Source: a virus. Taken from it: 59,758 nt of DNA. The position numbers were made by a program, and so were the translations under genes. The DNA lies in the IMG/VR virus record IMGVR_UViG_3300025310_000004, positions 1-59,758 of that record; one strand, written 5' to 3'. Position 1 is the stretch's first letter; the number at the start of each line of letters is the position of its first letter. The notes below the pieces were generated by a model, which searched no databases, was not told the DNA's origin, and worked only from the letters and a program-made list of their open reading frames with translations. Shown piece by piece: positions 1 through 7,397 of the stretch.

Positions 1-1
1 G

Positions 2-82
2 GCAGACCCCGAGGGCCTCGTGGTGATCTTCGCCCCGCCCCCCGCCGAGGTAGTCGAATCTGAGGATACGCCGTCAGACTGA
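2..82 (+). CDS. C-terminal end of an unidentified protein (partial)
   Basis: An open frame enters from the left edge and stops at TGA 80-82, giving 26 residues ending in an acidic tail (EVVESEDTPSD). No family can be assigned from so little. It is probably the first gene of the forward operon that continues to about 2919. Confidence 0.5.
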   Translation, partial: ADPEGLVVIFAPPPAEVVESEDTPSD

Positions 83-123
83 CGACGTATTGTCGAACCC
101 GGCTCCACAAGGGAGGGGAATCC

Positions 124-324
124 ATGGCTTCGGAGACAGACAACCTCATCAAGTGGGCAGTCGAGAGAGGCTGGGACTACCACCTCAGACGCGGCGGCCA
201 CCTCTGCTTCACCAAAGGCACCTACAAGGTGTTCACCGGCTCCACCCCCAGGAGTGGGCGTAGAGCCATAGAGAACGCCAAAGCCACCCTGCGACGCTAC
301 GACCGACTAGCCGAATCGGCCTAG
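124..324 (+). CDS. small HicA-like double-stranded-RNA-binding-fold protein
   Basis: 66 residues, ATG preceded by GGGAGGGGA. The pattern GWDYHLRRGGHLCF, then a basic TPRSGRRAI segment and a C-terminal helix, resembles the alpha-beta-beta-beta-alpha fold of HicA/YcfA toxins (mRNA interferases). The His in GGHLCF is where the HicA catalytic His usually sits. There is no HicB antitoxin next to it: the following gene is unrelated, so it may be a stand-alone RNA-binding phage protein. A similar protein is encoded at 54931-55146. Fold assignment is by eye. Confidence 0.75.
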   Translation: MASETDNLIKWAVERGWDYHLRRGGHLCFTKGTYKVFTGSTPRSGRRAIENAKATLRRYDRLAESA

Positions 325-346
325 TGTCGCACCCAGGTGTTATTGT
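325..346 (+). promoter_or_regulatory. P10-type promoter for the 374 gene
   Basis: TGTCGC (325-330), 10 bp, TATTGT (341-346), followed by AACGAAAGGAG before ATG 374. It matches the window-wide promoter pattern. Confidence 0.6.
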
Positions 347-373
347 GGGGCCACCCAACGAAAGGAGTGCCTC

Positions 374-535
374 ATGGACAACACCGAGAACCCGCAACCA
401 ACCCGCAACCCCGATGGCAGTGTCAGCCTGAACGACAAGTACGACACCATCGCTCGCATCGATGAGCGAGGCCACATCATCCTCTCTGCCACCTTCGATC
501 TGTCCAAGGACATCGGCGAGGTGGAAGATGACTGA
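374..535 (+). CDS. small acidic protein of unknown function
   Basis: 53 residues, ATG after AAAGGAGTGCCTC. The sequence starts MDNTENPQPT and ends DIGEVEDD; it is acidic, without cysteines or membrane segments. Its TGA overlaps the ATG of the next gene (528), so the two are probably translationally coupled. The P10 promoter at 325 serves it directly. Confidence 0.7.
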   Translation: MDNTENPQPTRNPDGSVSLNDKYDTIARIDERGHIILSATFDLSKDIGEVEDD

Positions 536-1118
536 CCAGGCCGACCTTCCCCGCGAGTCCTACCTGATCCAACGCCTGGAATCCCCCTACGGTGGGAGCC
601 TGCTGGGCAAGGACAACCCCTTCTCCTTCGGCGGAGGACTCCGCAACGGGGGCCTGAGCGATGACGCCATGGACCTGCTGCGCGACGTGTTCTCGTTCGA
701 CTACATGGGCGCAGCCGAGTTCGAGTTCGGCGCAGTCCCCAAGGCCCTGAGCGCCCTGGCCAACAAGGCCACTGAGGGATCGCTGGTCGCCTTCGACTTC
801 GACATCTTGCTTTCCAAGGTCCGCAAGCCCTGGGACGAGGAGGCCAACCCCCCGGCCCCGCGCGCCAAGGCCACGATCTACGTCATCTGCCCCGCTGGGT
901 GGACGGTCGCCGTCGAGGAGCGCATCAAGGCCCTGGCGGGCAACAAGCCGCCCCGCACCAAGGAGGCGGTCAACCTGCACTCGGTGCTGCGCCCCGGCCG
1001 CTACGAGTACCGCGTCCGTGGGTGGCTCGAACTCGACAACGGCTTCATGTTCTTCACCGACCGCCCCATGTGGGAGGCCACGGCCACCCTGTTCGGCATC
1101 GAGGTGAACGATGGCTGA
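528..1118 (+). CDS. conserved phage protein with YMGAAEFEFG motif
   Basis: 196 residues. The stretch FSFDYMGAAEFEFGAVPKAL recalls a family of uncharacterised tailed-phage proteins with a (Y/W)xGxAEFE(F/W)GA core. The rest is a mixed alpha/beta protein without obvious catalytic residues. The start was chosen at ATG 528, which overlaps the previous stop; upstream in-frame codons belong to the preceding gene region. Its 3' end overlaps the next gene by 8 bases. Function unknown. Confidence 0.85.
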   Translation: MTDQADLPRESYLIQRLESPYGGSLLGKDNPFSFGGGLRNGGLSDDAMDLLRDVFSFDYMGAAEFEFGAVPKALSALANKATEGSLVAFDFDILLSKVRKPWDEEANPPAPRAKATIYVICPAGWTVAVEERIKALAGNKPPRTKEAVNLHSVLRPGRYEYRVRGWLELDNGFMFFTDRPMWEATATLFGIEVNDG

Positions 1119-1329
1119 GCGCCGCGTCAAGGTCCGCCTGGTCATGGAGGCCACCTACACCATCGACCCCGAGTGGCCTGGCTACGGGGTAGTCGAGTTG
1201 GCCGATGCCGTCGAGATCGACCGCAAGGCCCTGTTCGGCGAGGACGGCCTGGACTCCCAACTCGCCATCGATGCCATCGACCTGCAGCCCGTGGACTTCT
1301 CCTGGGAGGAGGTCACCGATGGCTCTTGA
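1111..1329 (+). CDS. small acidic protein of unknown function
   Basis: 72 residues, starting MAERRVKVRLVMEATYTIDP and ending in an acidic tail. A beta-strand-rich N-terminus resembles the start of many small phage domains but gives no assignment. ATG overlaps the previous gene, and the next gene starts inside its last codons. Confidence 0.8.
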   Translation: MAERRVKVRLVMEATYTIDPEWPGYGVVELADAVEIDRKALFGEDGLDSQLAIDAIDLQPVDFSWEEVTDGS

Positions 1330-1630
1330 ACTCACCGAGACGGTCAAGGTCAACGCCCGGCTCACCGTGACGACCGAGCATGGCGTCACGCGCGACGCAA
1401 CCCACAACGACCTGAGAGAACTCGGCTGGCTGAGCCGCGAGGACATCTACGACCGCATCGTGGACTTCATGCACCGCGTGGGCCTCGATCCCGATGGCGA
1501 CCACTCCTTGCTTCGTTCGTTCGTAGAGGACGCCTGCGGGTCCAACGGCATCGTCGTGTGGACCTGCTCGGATTGGGAGTCGATCAGGAACTCCTACTAC
1601 GAGATGCTCAAGGGTGCGGTTGGTGAGTGA
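1319..1630 (+). CDS. unknown phage protein
   Basis: 103 residues, starting MALELTETVKVNARLTVTTE. Two beta strands are followed by a helical segment (LSREDIYDRIVDFMHRVG). ATG 1319 overlaps the upstream stop. No domain recognised; part of the coupled operon. Confidence 0.8.
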   Translation: MALELTETVKVNARLTVTTEHGVTRDATHNDLRELGWLSREDIYDRIVDFMHRVGLDPDGDHSLLRSFVEDACGSNGIVVWTCSDWESIRNSYYEMLKGAVGE

Positions 1631-1868
1631 CCGCACGGCTCGTCGGATTCGATGCCCCAACTGCGGGGAGAGCGATCTGGACGCCTTCATCGGCGAGTTG
1701 CCGACGGAGGGGACCTGGACCTTCCTCCTGGTGGCGCAAGATGACGACGGGACCCTGGTCGCCGAAGGTATGCAGCACGCCAGCGACCCGAAACTGACCA
1801 AGGTCGAGGTGTTCTGCACCACCTGCAAGCACTCTTGGCGCACTACCCACGATTGGAGGCTCCCATGA
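1623..1868 (+). CDS. zinc-ribbon-like small protein
   Basis: 81 residues from GTG 1623, chosen because it overlaps the previous stop (GTGAGTGA) and has AAGGG 10 bases upstream. CPNC near the N-terminus and CTTC near the C-terminus make a probable four-Cys zinc ribbon. Such ribbons in phage often contact nucleic acid or polymerase, but nothing here shows the partner. Confidence 0.75.
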   Translation: MSDRTARRIRCPNCGESDLDAFIGELPTEGTWTFLLVAQDDDGTLVAEGMQHASDPKLTKVEVFCTTCKHSWRTTHDWRLP

Positions 1869-2194
1869 CCGACCTCGTTGACCGCTGGTACTCGGCTGAG
1901 CGCGACGCCTCGTGGTTCTTCCCCTCCGACCGCCCCCGCCGCGATCGGCGTCCCCTCGGGGTGACCGACATGGTGGAGGTCGAGCGCGACCTCGCTGGAC
2001 GCTGCGGCTACCACACCCCGTGGGCCTCCCAGGTCTGCGGCGAGAAGGTCCCGTGCCCCGAGCACGATCAGCAGACCTGCTCGAACAAGGGTTGCACCAA
2101 CCGCGTCACCCACGGCTGTGACCACGCCGGGATGGTCGTGTGCGGCTACCCGGTGTGCGATGAGCACTACAACTGCGGGAGGCATGGTGGCTGA
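1865..2194 (+). CDS. Cys/His-rich, probably zinc-binding protein
   Basis: 109 residues. The second half holds nine cysteines and several histidines (CGYHTPW, CPEHDQQTC, CTNRVTHGCDH, CDEHYNCG), consistent with one or two zinc sites of a small treble-clef or UBP-like finger. ATG overlaps the previous stop. Function unknown. Confidence 0.8.
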   Translation: MTDLVDRWYSAERDASWFFPSDRPRRDRRPLGVTDMVEVERDLAGRCGYHTPWASQVCGEKVPCPEHDQQTCSNKGCTNRVTHGCDHAGMVVCGYPVCDEHYNCGRHGG

Positions 2195-2492
2195 TCTCGT
2201 CTGCCCCTGCGAAGATGGCCTGCCGGACCCCTGCACCCTGTGCGGGGAGCCAGCCGACGGCATCTGCCGCCTCGATCTCGTGCAGTCCGACGCCTACCGC
2301 CGCGGAGTCGAGGCGGAGCGCCAGCGCATCCTGGGACGCCTCGATGCCTGCGACGACGACTACGACGAGTTCCTGCGCCTCATCGTGGCCCAGAAGCCCG
2401 CTCTGGGCGGTGGGGCCATCGGCACGGCTGCAGCCGCTTTGGCGGAGTTGCGCCATATTGTCTCCCCGCCACAAGAGGGGACGGCAGGATGA
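2184..2492 (+). CDS. small protein with N-terminal CxC/CxxC motif
   Basis: 102 residues (GTG 2187 is an alternative start). CPCEDGLPDPCTLCG near the N-terminus could bind zinc, followed by a long helical segment (YRRGVEAERQRILGRLDAC). This architecture of a short Cys cluster and a helix is common in small actinophage proteins of unknown role. Confidence 0.75.
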   Translation: MVADLVCPCEDGLPDPCTLCGEPADGICRLDLVQSDAYRRGVEAERQRILGRLDACDDDYDEFLRLIVAQKPALGGGAIGTAAAALAELRHIVSPPQEGTAG

Positions 2493-2731
2493 TCCCGGTC
2501 AACGGCCCCACCTTCGTCGCGGACAACGGCATGGTCTACGAGGTACTCGGAGTCCTCGGGAACAACACCGCCACCGTGCGTGCCCTGTGGCCCGCTGAAC
2601 GGCGTCCCCCAACAGAGTGGTGGTGCGCCATCTGCTTCCAGAACAGGGGGGATGGCAAGCAGGTCCCCTGCGACCACTACGGCGGGATGAAGCCACCCAA
2701 ACGTCAAGACCTTAGTTCTTCTCAGGATTGA
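2489..2731 (+). CDS. small protein with WWC-x2-C motif
   Basis: 80 residues, ATG overlapping the previous stop. An SH3-like beta start (VYEVLGVLGNNTATVRALWP) is followed by WWCAICF and CDH, a possible zinc site. Function unknown. Confidence 0.75.
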   Translation: MIPVNGPTFVADNGMVYEVLGVLGNNTATVRALWPAERRPPTEWWCAICFQNRGDGKQVPCDHYGGMKPPKRQDLSSSQD

Positions 2732-2742
2732 GAATCGCTAAG

Positions 2743-2919
2743 ATGACTGACGAGATGCTGCTGATCCGCGAGATGGTCACCCGTGGCCTGATCTGGCTGC
2801 GCCCCGACGGCTGGTGGTTCGCTGGCTACGGGGAGGTACAGGACCCCGAGCCGGTACCCACGAGGTTCGTTCCCCTCATCGAGCGCTCCCTGGAAGCCAT
2901 CCCCGACGTGTCAGGTTGA
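2743..2919 (+). CDS. small unknown protein, last gene of the forward operon
   Basis: 58 residues from ATG 2743; an in-frame TTG lies at 2728. No domain recognised. It meets the reverse HNH gene tail to tail, overlapping by 9 bases. Confidence 0.65.
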   Translation: MTDEMLLIREMVTRGLIWLRPDGWWFAGYGEVQDPEPVPTRFVPLIERSLEAIPDVSG

Positions 2920-3444
2920 TTCCTGGGCGAGCATCATCTCTACGATCTCGCCCGTCAACTTGCGCTCCAAGACATCGATCTCCCTGCGCGTTGCGCCCTC
3001 GAACCCGACCATGCCCAGGAACATGGTGGTCATCTCCTCGACCTGGGTCGCCTTGTAGTCACGCACCCAAGCCAAGGCGGCTTCTTCATCTCCCGGCTTG
3101 AATGACGGCATCACGTCGTGGCACCGCCAACAGAGGGGGACGAGGTTCTGTACCCCGTCGAGGCCGCCGTGGCATCGATCGATCAGATGTGCCCTCTCAA
3201 GGTAGGAGCGCTTTGACGCTTCACCCCATGCTCCCTTGTCGGTCGCGAACCGGGAGTCATCGATGGGGACCAACCACCCGCATCGAGCGCAGAATGGCTC
3301 GCCGAATCCGATGGTGTTGGCGCGGTAGTGGGGCCAATCCTCACGGTCAACCCAGAACTCAGCCACCTCCAAGATGTGAGGGAGGTTGGGCCTCTTGCGC
3401 CCAGGGATGTCGGTCTTGGCGGTGATCTTCTCTCGTGTAGGCAT
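2911..3444 (-). CDS. HNH endonuclease
   Basis: 177 residues. CARCGW and the stretch AHLIDRCHGGLDGVQNLVPL followed by CWRCHDVM give the H-N-H pattern with two CxxC zinc-binding pairs, typical of phage-borne HNH DNA endonucleases. It could act in homing, packaging or DNA nicking; there is no terminase beside it, so a homing or free-standing role is more likely. ATG 3444 follows GGCGAAAGGAGATCACC, the standard site. GTGTCTCA at about 3490-3500 (reverse) resembles the P10 element. Confidence 0.9.
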   Translation of the reverse strand: MPTREKITAKTDIPGRKRPNLPHILEVAEFWVDREDWPHYRANTIGFGEPFCARCGWLVPIDDSRFATDKGAWGEASKRSYLERAHLIDRCHGGLDGVQNLVPLCWRCHDVMPSFKPGDEEAALAWVRDYKATQVEEMTTMFLGMVGFEGATRREIDVLERKLTGEIVEMMLAQEST

Positions 3445-3540
3445 GGTGATCTCCTTTCGCCGGGGAATACGACCATACCACGTCACTGAGACACTCTACT
3501 ATCAAGACGGCGCTCCAAAGAGGGCGGGCGCTACAGGCTC

Positions 3541-3858
3541 TTACGGATCGACTAGCGCGTCCACCACGTCTCCACCATCTAGGTAGAGACGAACAACATC
3601 TTCTAGGAGAGGTGACCACACCCCATCCCAAGGAGAGTCACACAGGGGGGACTCAACAGAACAGAACCCCCACCCCAGACACCCGGAGTCATGGACCAGG
3701 AGGTCCCCTACGGCTGCCAGGAACCCCAGGAGGTCGAGCAGATGCTCCTCTCCGGGTACGAAGGGGTCCCACGGGTCGGTGCTGTCGAGCAGACCCGACA
3801 TCCACTGTCGAGCGGTGCGTACCCAGAACGAACCCCATTCTCCCAGGTCAGGGGCCAT
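3541..3858 (-). CDS. acidic protein of unknown function
   Basis: 105 residues, starting MAPDLGEWGSFWVRTARQWM. Rich in Asp/Glu/Leu, with a central hydrophobic stretch (HLLDLLGFLAAVGDLLV) too acidic-flanked to be a convincing membrane helix. ATG 3858 has GAGGTGAG upstream; a TATTAT box at about 3877-3884 (reverse) would give a very short leader. Confidence 0.6.
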   Translation of the reverse strand: MAPDLGEWGSFWVRTARQWMSGLLDSTDPWDPFVPGEEHLLDLLGFLAAVGDLLVHDSGCLGWGFCSVESPLCDSPWDGVWSPLLEDVVRLYLDGGDVVDALVDP

Positions 3859-3889
3859 GTGTCTCACCTCTCGTGTATAATACTGGTAG

Positions 3890-3906
3890 TCTACGTTCCG
3901 TAGGTT
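3890..3906. promoter_or_regulatory. inverted repeat between divergent genes
   Basis: CTACG-TTC-CGTAG lies between the divergent genes starting at 3858 (reverse) and 3972 (forward), close to the likely -10 boxes of both. It may be an operator. Confidence 0.35.
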
Positions 3907-3971
3907 ATGTAATGCAGTATAAAAAGACCAGGGGTGACAACCTAGGGTAGAACCCCAGAAAGGAGGCCAAC

Positions 3972-4367
3972 ATGCGGTGGATCAACCCTTCTCCGGTTGG
4001 AGATCAAGTCTGGGGCCAAGGACTGCGGGACCTCTACATCGAGCACAGGGCAGCCAAGGTTGCTGCTCGTCGCCAAGATCGGGCTGCTCGTCGGGCCGAG
4101 TCCCCCAAGGGGCTGCTGGTTCCCCTCACCGAAGCCGAGGTCAACGCTGTGGCTCTGGTGATTCCCCCTGATGCTGAGGGTGGCTACGTCGTGCTCTACA
4201 TCGACCGGAGTACGGGTGCTTTGGCCGGTCAGTGGGCAAAGTCCCTGGTCAGAGGGTTGCGGACCAGCGCGGTGGTGCCGGGGAGGATGACCAGGATGGT
4301 CGCTCTGGGCCGTCGGGACATCGAGGCCATCTGGGATCGGCAGGGCGACATCGCCTCGGGGCTCTAG
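3972..4367 (+). CDS. unknown basic protein
   Basis: 131 residues, ATG preceded by GAAAGGAGGCCAAC. The first half is strongly basic (AAKVAARRQDRAARRAESPK); the second half looks like a compact alpha/beta domain (GGYVVLYIDRSTGALAGQWA). A nucleic-acid-binding role would fit the charge but is not shown. Confidence 0.8.
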   Translation: MRWINPSPVGDQVWGQGLRDLYIEHRAAKVAARRQDRAARRAESPKGLLVPLTEAEVNAVALVIPPDAEGGYVVLYIDRSTGALAGQWAKSLVRGLRTSAVVPGRMTRMVALGRRDIEAIWDRQGDIASGL

Positions 4368-4460
4368 GTATTATCGCTTTCGCGTAAGCCCAGGTCAGAG
4401 GCCCTAGAAGTGAGGGTGCTCCACCGGCCGGAGACGCTGACACTATGACAACGTATTGCC

Positions 4461-4489
4461 TTGACAGGTCCGCACCAGGGTGAGATAAT
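4461..4489 (+). promoter_or_regulatory. consensus sigma-70 promoter pointing into the methyltransferase 3' end
   Basis: TTGACA (4461-4466), 17 bp, GATAAT (4484-4489). It is one of the closest matches to the housekeeping consensus in the window, yet no forward gene follows. It would make RNA antisense to the reverse gene at 4497-5840. Confidence 0.55.
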
Positions 4490-4496
4490 ACGAATC

Positions 4497-5840
4497 TCAG
4501 CCGTCAAGGGAGTCTGCAGACAGCAGACGGGCCTTGCCCACGTCGAGCCAGCCCGGCTCGTGGTCGATGCCGATGAATGCACCGGCCAGTCGAACGGCAC
4601 TTAGGCCCCCCGAGCAGGTACCACTAAACGGGTCCAGCACCGCGCCCATAGGGGGGCACAGGAGCCTGGTGAGCCAATCGGTCACCGCCACGGGCTTGAC
4701 AGCCTTGTGTTTGTTGCCCTTGGCCCCCACCCCCAGGTCCTTCTCGCGCCGAGAGGACTTCGGGCAGTAGAAGAAGCGGCTCGGGGGCTGACGGCGATCT
4801 GGGTCCTGGGCGTCCAGCAGGCCCACAGGACACTCTGGATGACAGCCCGAGGTGTCACAGTCGTAGTGGTGCATGAACAGCGCATCGGCGGGCCAGCGCC
4901 CGAGAGTGGTTGAACCCACAACTGCCTGGTGCTTCTGCAGGCTCAGTCCGTGAGCAGCACCTTGGCCATCAGGGATGTGGGTGGCGATGGCATCTCGTTC
5001 GCCTGAGTCGATCCGGGTGGCGTCGATGTTCATGGCTCCCACTCCCCAGCGCAGGGAGTTGTCGGCCACAGAGCCCTCGGTGATGGGTCGGCGCATGATG
5101 ACGATGGGCTCCCAGGTGGGGCGAAGTTCGGTGCCCCACCCGTACCAGGGGTTGCCGGGCCTGGCTGCGATCCATGCCTCGCGCTCGGTGTCGGTCATCG
5201 ATCCGATGGTGCGGAAGTAGGGCTCGCCGTCGCCGCCCATCTTGCGGTCCACGGCTTGGCCGATGTCGAGGGCCATGGGCATACCCTTGGGGTACACCCA
5301 CATCACGGTGTCTCGCATCTCCCAGCCAGCGTCCTCAGCGTAGGTGACCACGCGATGGAAGGTGCGGCGGCCAGCGAAGATGGCCATGTGCGCGCCTGGC
5401 TTGGCGGCTCGGAGAATCGCTGACCAATACTGCGGGCCGGGTACCTGCTTCTGCCAGCCGTCGGTGTCGGCCAGGCTCCCCACCCCTGGGTCCGTGATAA
5501 TACAGTCGGCCCATGCCTCGGGTCCCGCCCTGAGAACGTCCCGGCAGTCACCGGGCACCAGCACCACGGGGGTCTGGCGGGTGGTGGCTGAGAACCGCAG
5601 GGCCTCGCCGGTCGCACCACGCACGACGCCCCTAGTGAACGGCAGGCCCTCGCTCGTCCCCTGAGAACGAATAGCCGCCTGCATACTGCCCCCGCCCCCG
5701 CCCCCCGCCGGGCGCGCCCGAGCCCCCCGGCCCGCCGCCGGGGCGCGACCCCCCGCCCCCTGGTCACCTGGGTGTGACGGGGCTGTATGGCCTCGGCTTG
5801 CGAGGAGGTTGGCTAGGCGTTGCTTGCCTTCATCGCTCAT
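4497..5840 (-). CDS. DNA (N4/N6) methyltransferase-like protein with altered catalytic motif
   Basis: 447 residues. The C-terminus has the SAM-binding motif I (LDPFSGTCSGG, about 402-412, followed by GAFIGID). Motif IV, which should read (D/S)PP(Y/W), reads TDPGVGS at about 116-122, so catalysis is doubtful or unusual. Residues 20-52 are a Gly/Ala/Arg/Pro low-complexity linker encoded by a C-rich tract. ATG 5840 follows GGAG and a P10 promoter. Alternatives are an active but divergent enzyme or a catalytically dead relative. A canonical SPPY enzyme lies at 41890-42651. Confidence 0.85.
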   Translation of the reverse strand: MSDEGKQRLANLLASRGHTAPSHPGDQGAGGRAPAAGRGARARPAGGGGGGSMQAAIRSQGTSEGLPFTRGVVRGATGEALRFSATTRQTPVVLVPGDCRDVLRAGPEAWADCIITDPGVGSLADTDGWQKQVPGPQYWSAILRAAKPGAHMAIFAGRRTFHRVVTYAEDAGWEMRDTVMWVYPKGMPMALDIGQAVDRKMGGDGEPYFRTIGSMTDTEREAWIAARPGNPWYGWGTELRPTWEPIVIMRRPITEGSVADNSLRWGVGAMNIDATRIDSGERDAIATHIPDGQGAAHGLSLQKHQAVVGSTTLGRWPADALFMHHYDCDTSGCHPECPVGLLDAQDPDRRQPPSRFFYCPKSSRREKDLGVGAKGNKHKAVKPVAVTDWLTRLLCPPMGAVLDPFSGTCSGGLSAVRLAGAFIGIDHEPGWLDVGKARLLSADSLDG

Positions 5841-5856
5841 GTCGATCTCCGTAGAC

Positions 5857-5878
5857 ACTCTAGCACACGGGTGAGACA
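5857..5878 (-). promoter_or_regulatory. P10-type promoter of the methyltransferase-like gene
   Basis: Reading the reverse strand: TGTCTC, 10 bp (ACCCGTGTGC), TAGAGT, then the start codon 17 bases on. Confidence 0.6.
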
Positions 5879-6015
5879 CCGGCCAGACCTTCTCGGGTGC
5901 CAGGGGGTCCCTACCGGCCAGTCGAACCAGGGGGAGCACCCGGCCAGTCGAACGCCTCGAACCGGCTTCTACCGGGACCATAGGGGCTCCCGGCTGGCGA
6001 ACTCCCCCAGGGGGG

Positions 6016-6037
6016 TGTCACACCTGTGTGGTACGAT
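6016..6037 (+). promoter_or_regulatory. P10-type promoter with full GGTGTCACACC palindrome
   Basis: TGTCAC (6016-6021), 10 bp, TACGAT (6032-6037), serving the 6070-6979 gene group. The upstream 5900-5960 spacer holds three GGCCAGTCGAAC copies. Confidence 0.65.
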
Positions 6038-6069
6038 ACACGGGATAGACGACGAAAGGAGCCATCCCC

Positions 6070-6306
6070 ATGACCACTGCAACCGCGACCGTCGATGCCG
6101 ACGAACTACGAGCCCGAGCGCACACCATCATGGCGCTCGTCACCGAAGCGCTGGTCGAACTCGACGGCCTTCCTCCTCATCCCCAGCGCACGCGCCTGGG
6201 CCGCCACCTCCTGACTGCCCACAGCGTCGCCAAGGCGTGGCGTGAGGACGGCAACATGGACACCTCGAAGGGCGCGTACCACGTCGAAGGTGCGTACCGT
6301 GGCTGA
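6070..6306 (+). CDS. small helical protein of unknown function
   Basis: 78 residues, ATG after GACGAAAGGAGCCATCCCC. A long N-terminal helix (ADELRARAHTIMALVTEALV) and a His-rich middle. First gene of a four-gene coupled set. Confidence 0.8.
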   Translation: MTTATATVDADELRARAHTIMALVTEALVELDGLPPHPQRTRLGRHLLTAHSVAKAWREDGNMDTSKGAYHVEGAYRG

Positions 6307-6583
6307 GGTCATCCGTGACGTGGTGTGGCCCGAAGCCCACCCGAACAACCCCAAGCCGCTCACCGAGGGCTTCTCGGTGCACGCTCAGCACAGCGTCGAT
6401 GACATCTGTGGCCGCCTGGTCGATGTCTACGTCGCCTACGTCTACCTGGGCGTGGAGATCATCTGGCACTTCACCGACGACAGCGGCATGGCCGTCGAGC
6501 ACTACGACAGCCTTGAGGACTTCGCCGCCTACTCGTTCCGGCGCTTCTCTCTGCGCTTGGCTGACCTGCTGGGGACGGAGTGA
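6299..6583 (+). CDS. unknown phage protein
   Basis: 94 residues from GTG 6299 (GAAGG 8 bases upstream), overlapping the preceding stop. Ends in a basic helix (SFRRFSLRLADLLGTE). No domain recognised. Confidence 0.75.
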   Translation: MAEVIRDVVWPEAHPNNPKPLTEGFSVHAQHSVDDICGRLVDVYVAYVYLGVEIIWHFTDDSGMAVEHYDSLEDFAAYSFRRFSLRLADLLGTE

Positions 6584-6831
6584 TGGGCTACCCCTACCTC
6601 GATCGAGAGGACGAGTACGAGGAGTGGCTTGGTTCCCAGGCCGAGCGCGAGGCCGACGCCTACTACGAGGCGTACCAGCGCTACTGCGACGACGAGGAGG
6701 CGAAGTTCTACGATCGCCTGATGCGCGAGGAGTACGAGGCCGAGATGGAGGCCGAGGCATCCTGGGCCGATCTGCTGGCTCGGGTCGAGCGCGGCGAGTA
6801 CGACGAGCACTTCGATGACGACGCAGCCTGA
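6583..6831 (+). CDS. highly charged coiled-coil-like acidic protein
   Basis: 82 residues, GGACGGAG upstream of ATG 6583. About a third of residues are Asp/Glu, with many Tyr (DEYEEWLGSQAEREADAYYE). It may form a single long helix; such acidic proteins sometimes mimic DNA, which is only a speculation here. Confidence 0.75.
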   Translation: MGYPYLDREDEYEEWLGSQAEREADAYYEAYQRYCDDEEAKFYDRLMREEYEAEMEAEASWADLLARVERGEYDEHFDDDAA

Positions 6832-6979
6832 GAACGACACCATCGTGCTGGTGATGCCCTCCCGGTGGCGGGCGGCTGTGTCGATGCTCGGGGAGCGCCG
6901 CCGCCTGCGCCGAGAACGACGGGCGTGGTCTTGGGCGCACCGCCAGCACGTCGATGCGCTGCTGCTGCCCCGCCCCTGA
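6815..6979 (+). CDS. very small Arg-rich protein
   Basis: 54 residues; ATG lies inside the end of the acidic gene. The middle is strongly basic (GERRRLRRERRAWSWAHRQH). The direct succession of an acidic and a basic peptide suggests that they could bind each other or nucleic acid. Confidence 0.65.
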   Translation: MTTQPENDTIVLVMPSRWRAAVSMLGERRRLRRERRAWSWAHRQHVDALLLPRP

Positions 6980-7101
6980 GAACGACTGAGGCCCTGCATA
7001 GGGTCCAATGTCCCCCGCCGCCCTGAGAACGCCTCGGCGTCCCTAAGAACACCTGGGGGCCTGCATACTCTAGGCCCGGCCCGTCCCCTCGACCGCCCCG
7101 A

Positions 7102-7124
7102 GTTATCCACAGCCTGTGGATAAC
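7102..7124. promoter_or_regulatory. palindromic pair of perfect DnaA boxes
   Basis: GTTATCCACA-GCC-TGTGGATAAC: two consensus DnaA boxes head to head, 3 bp apart. Two more in one orientation lie at 7157-7177. Confidence 0.7.
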
Positions 7125-7178
7125 ACCTGGGTCAAACGGCCCACGAACAGGCGTTCTGTGGATAACCCTGTGGACAAA

Positions 7179-7205
7179 CCCTCGACCTCTACCTGAGGTT
7201 GAGGG
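7179..7205. repeat. copy of the CCCTCAACCTC / GAGGTTGAGGG inverted repeat
   Basis: CCCTCGACCTC-TACCT-GAGGTTGAGGG. One of about a dozen copies in the window; this and the copy at 27122 each lie beside a DnaA-box pair. Confidence 0.7.
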
Positions 7206-7341
7206 TCGGACCTCACTCGCCCCAGCAGCATAGCACGCGGGTGTGACATCGCTCCGGGCGATAGGTTGAGGGGGCAGGCGGCCAGTGACGCGACTACATG
7301 TGATAATAGGCTGCGGATATGATCCAAACGGCCCATGTGGG

Positions 7342-7363
7342 TGTCACACCCGTCGTGTATGAT
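7342..7363 (+). promoter_or_regulatory. P10-type promoter
   Basis: TGTCAC, 10 bp, TATGAT; leader of about 28 bases with CCGACGAAAGGAG before ATG 7398. Confidence 0.65.
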
Positions 7364-7397
7364 GCTCTCAACAACCCCGACGAAAGGAGTCACCACC

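Larger units (their letters stand above)
6980..7397. other. candidate replication origin region (non-coding)
   Basis: No gene over 418 bp. It holds DnaA boxes at 7103-7111 and 7115-7123 (inverted, perfect TTATCCACA), 7157-7165 and 7169-7177 (TGTGGATAA and TGTGGACAA), a near SOS-box CGAACAGGCGTTCT at 7144-7157, a 27-bp inverted repeat at 7179-7205, two CTGAGAACG motifs and finally the P10 promoter of the 7398 gene. Dense DnaA boxes in a gene-free stretch are what bacterial and plasmid origins look like. Confidence 0.6.

Noticed and set aside
124-324. HicAB toxin-antitoxin pair
   Set aside because: No HicB-like gene is adjacent to either HicA-like gene.
3612-3950. Forward frames opposite the 3541-3858 gene
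   Set aside because: No ribosome site or recognised protein; the reverse frame has a plausible start and promoter.
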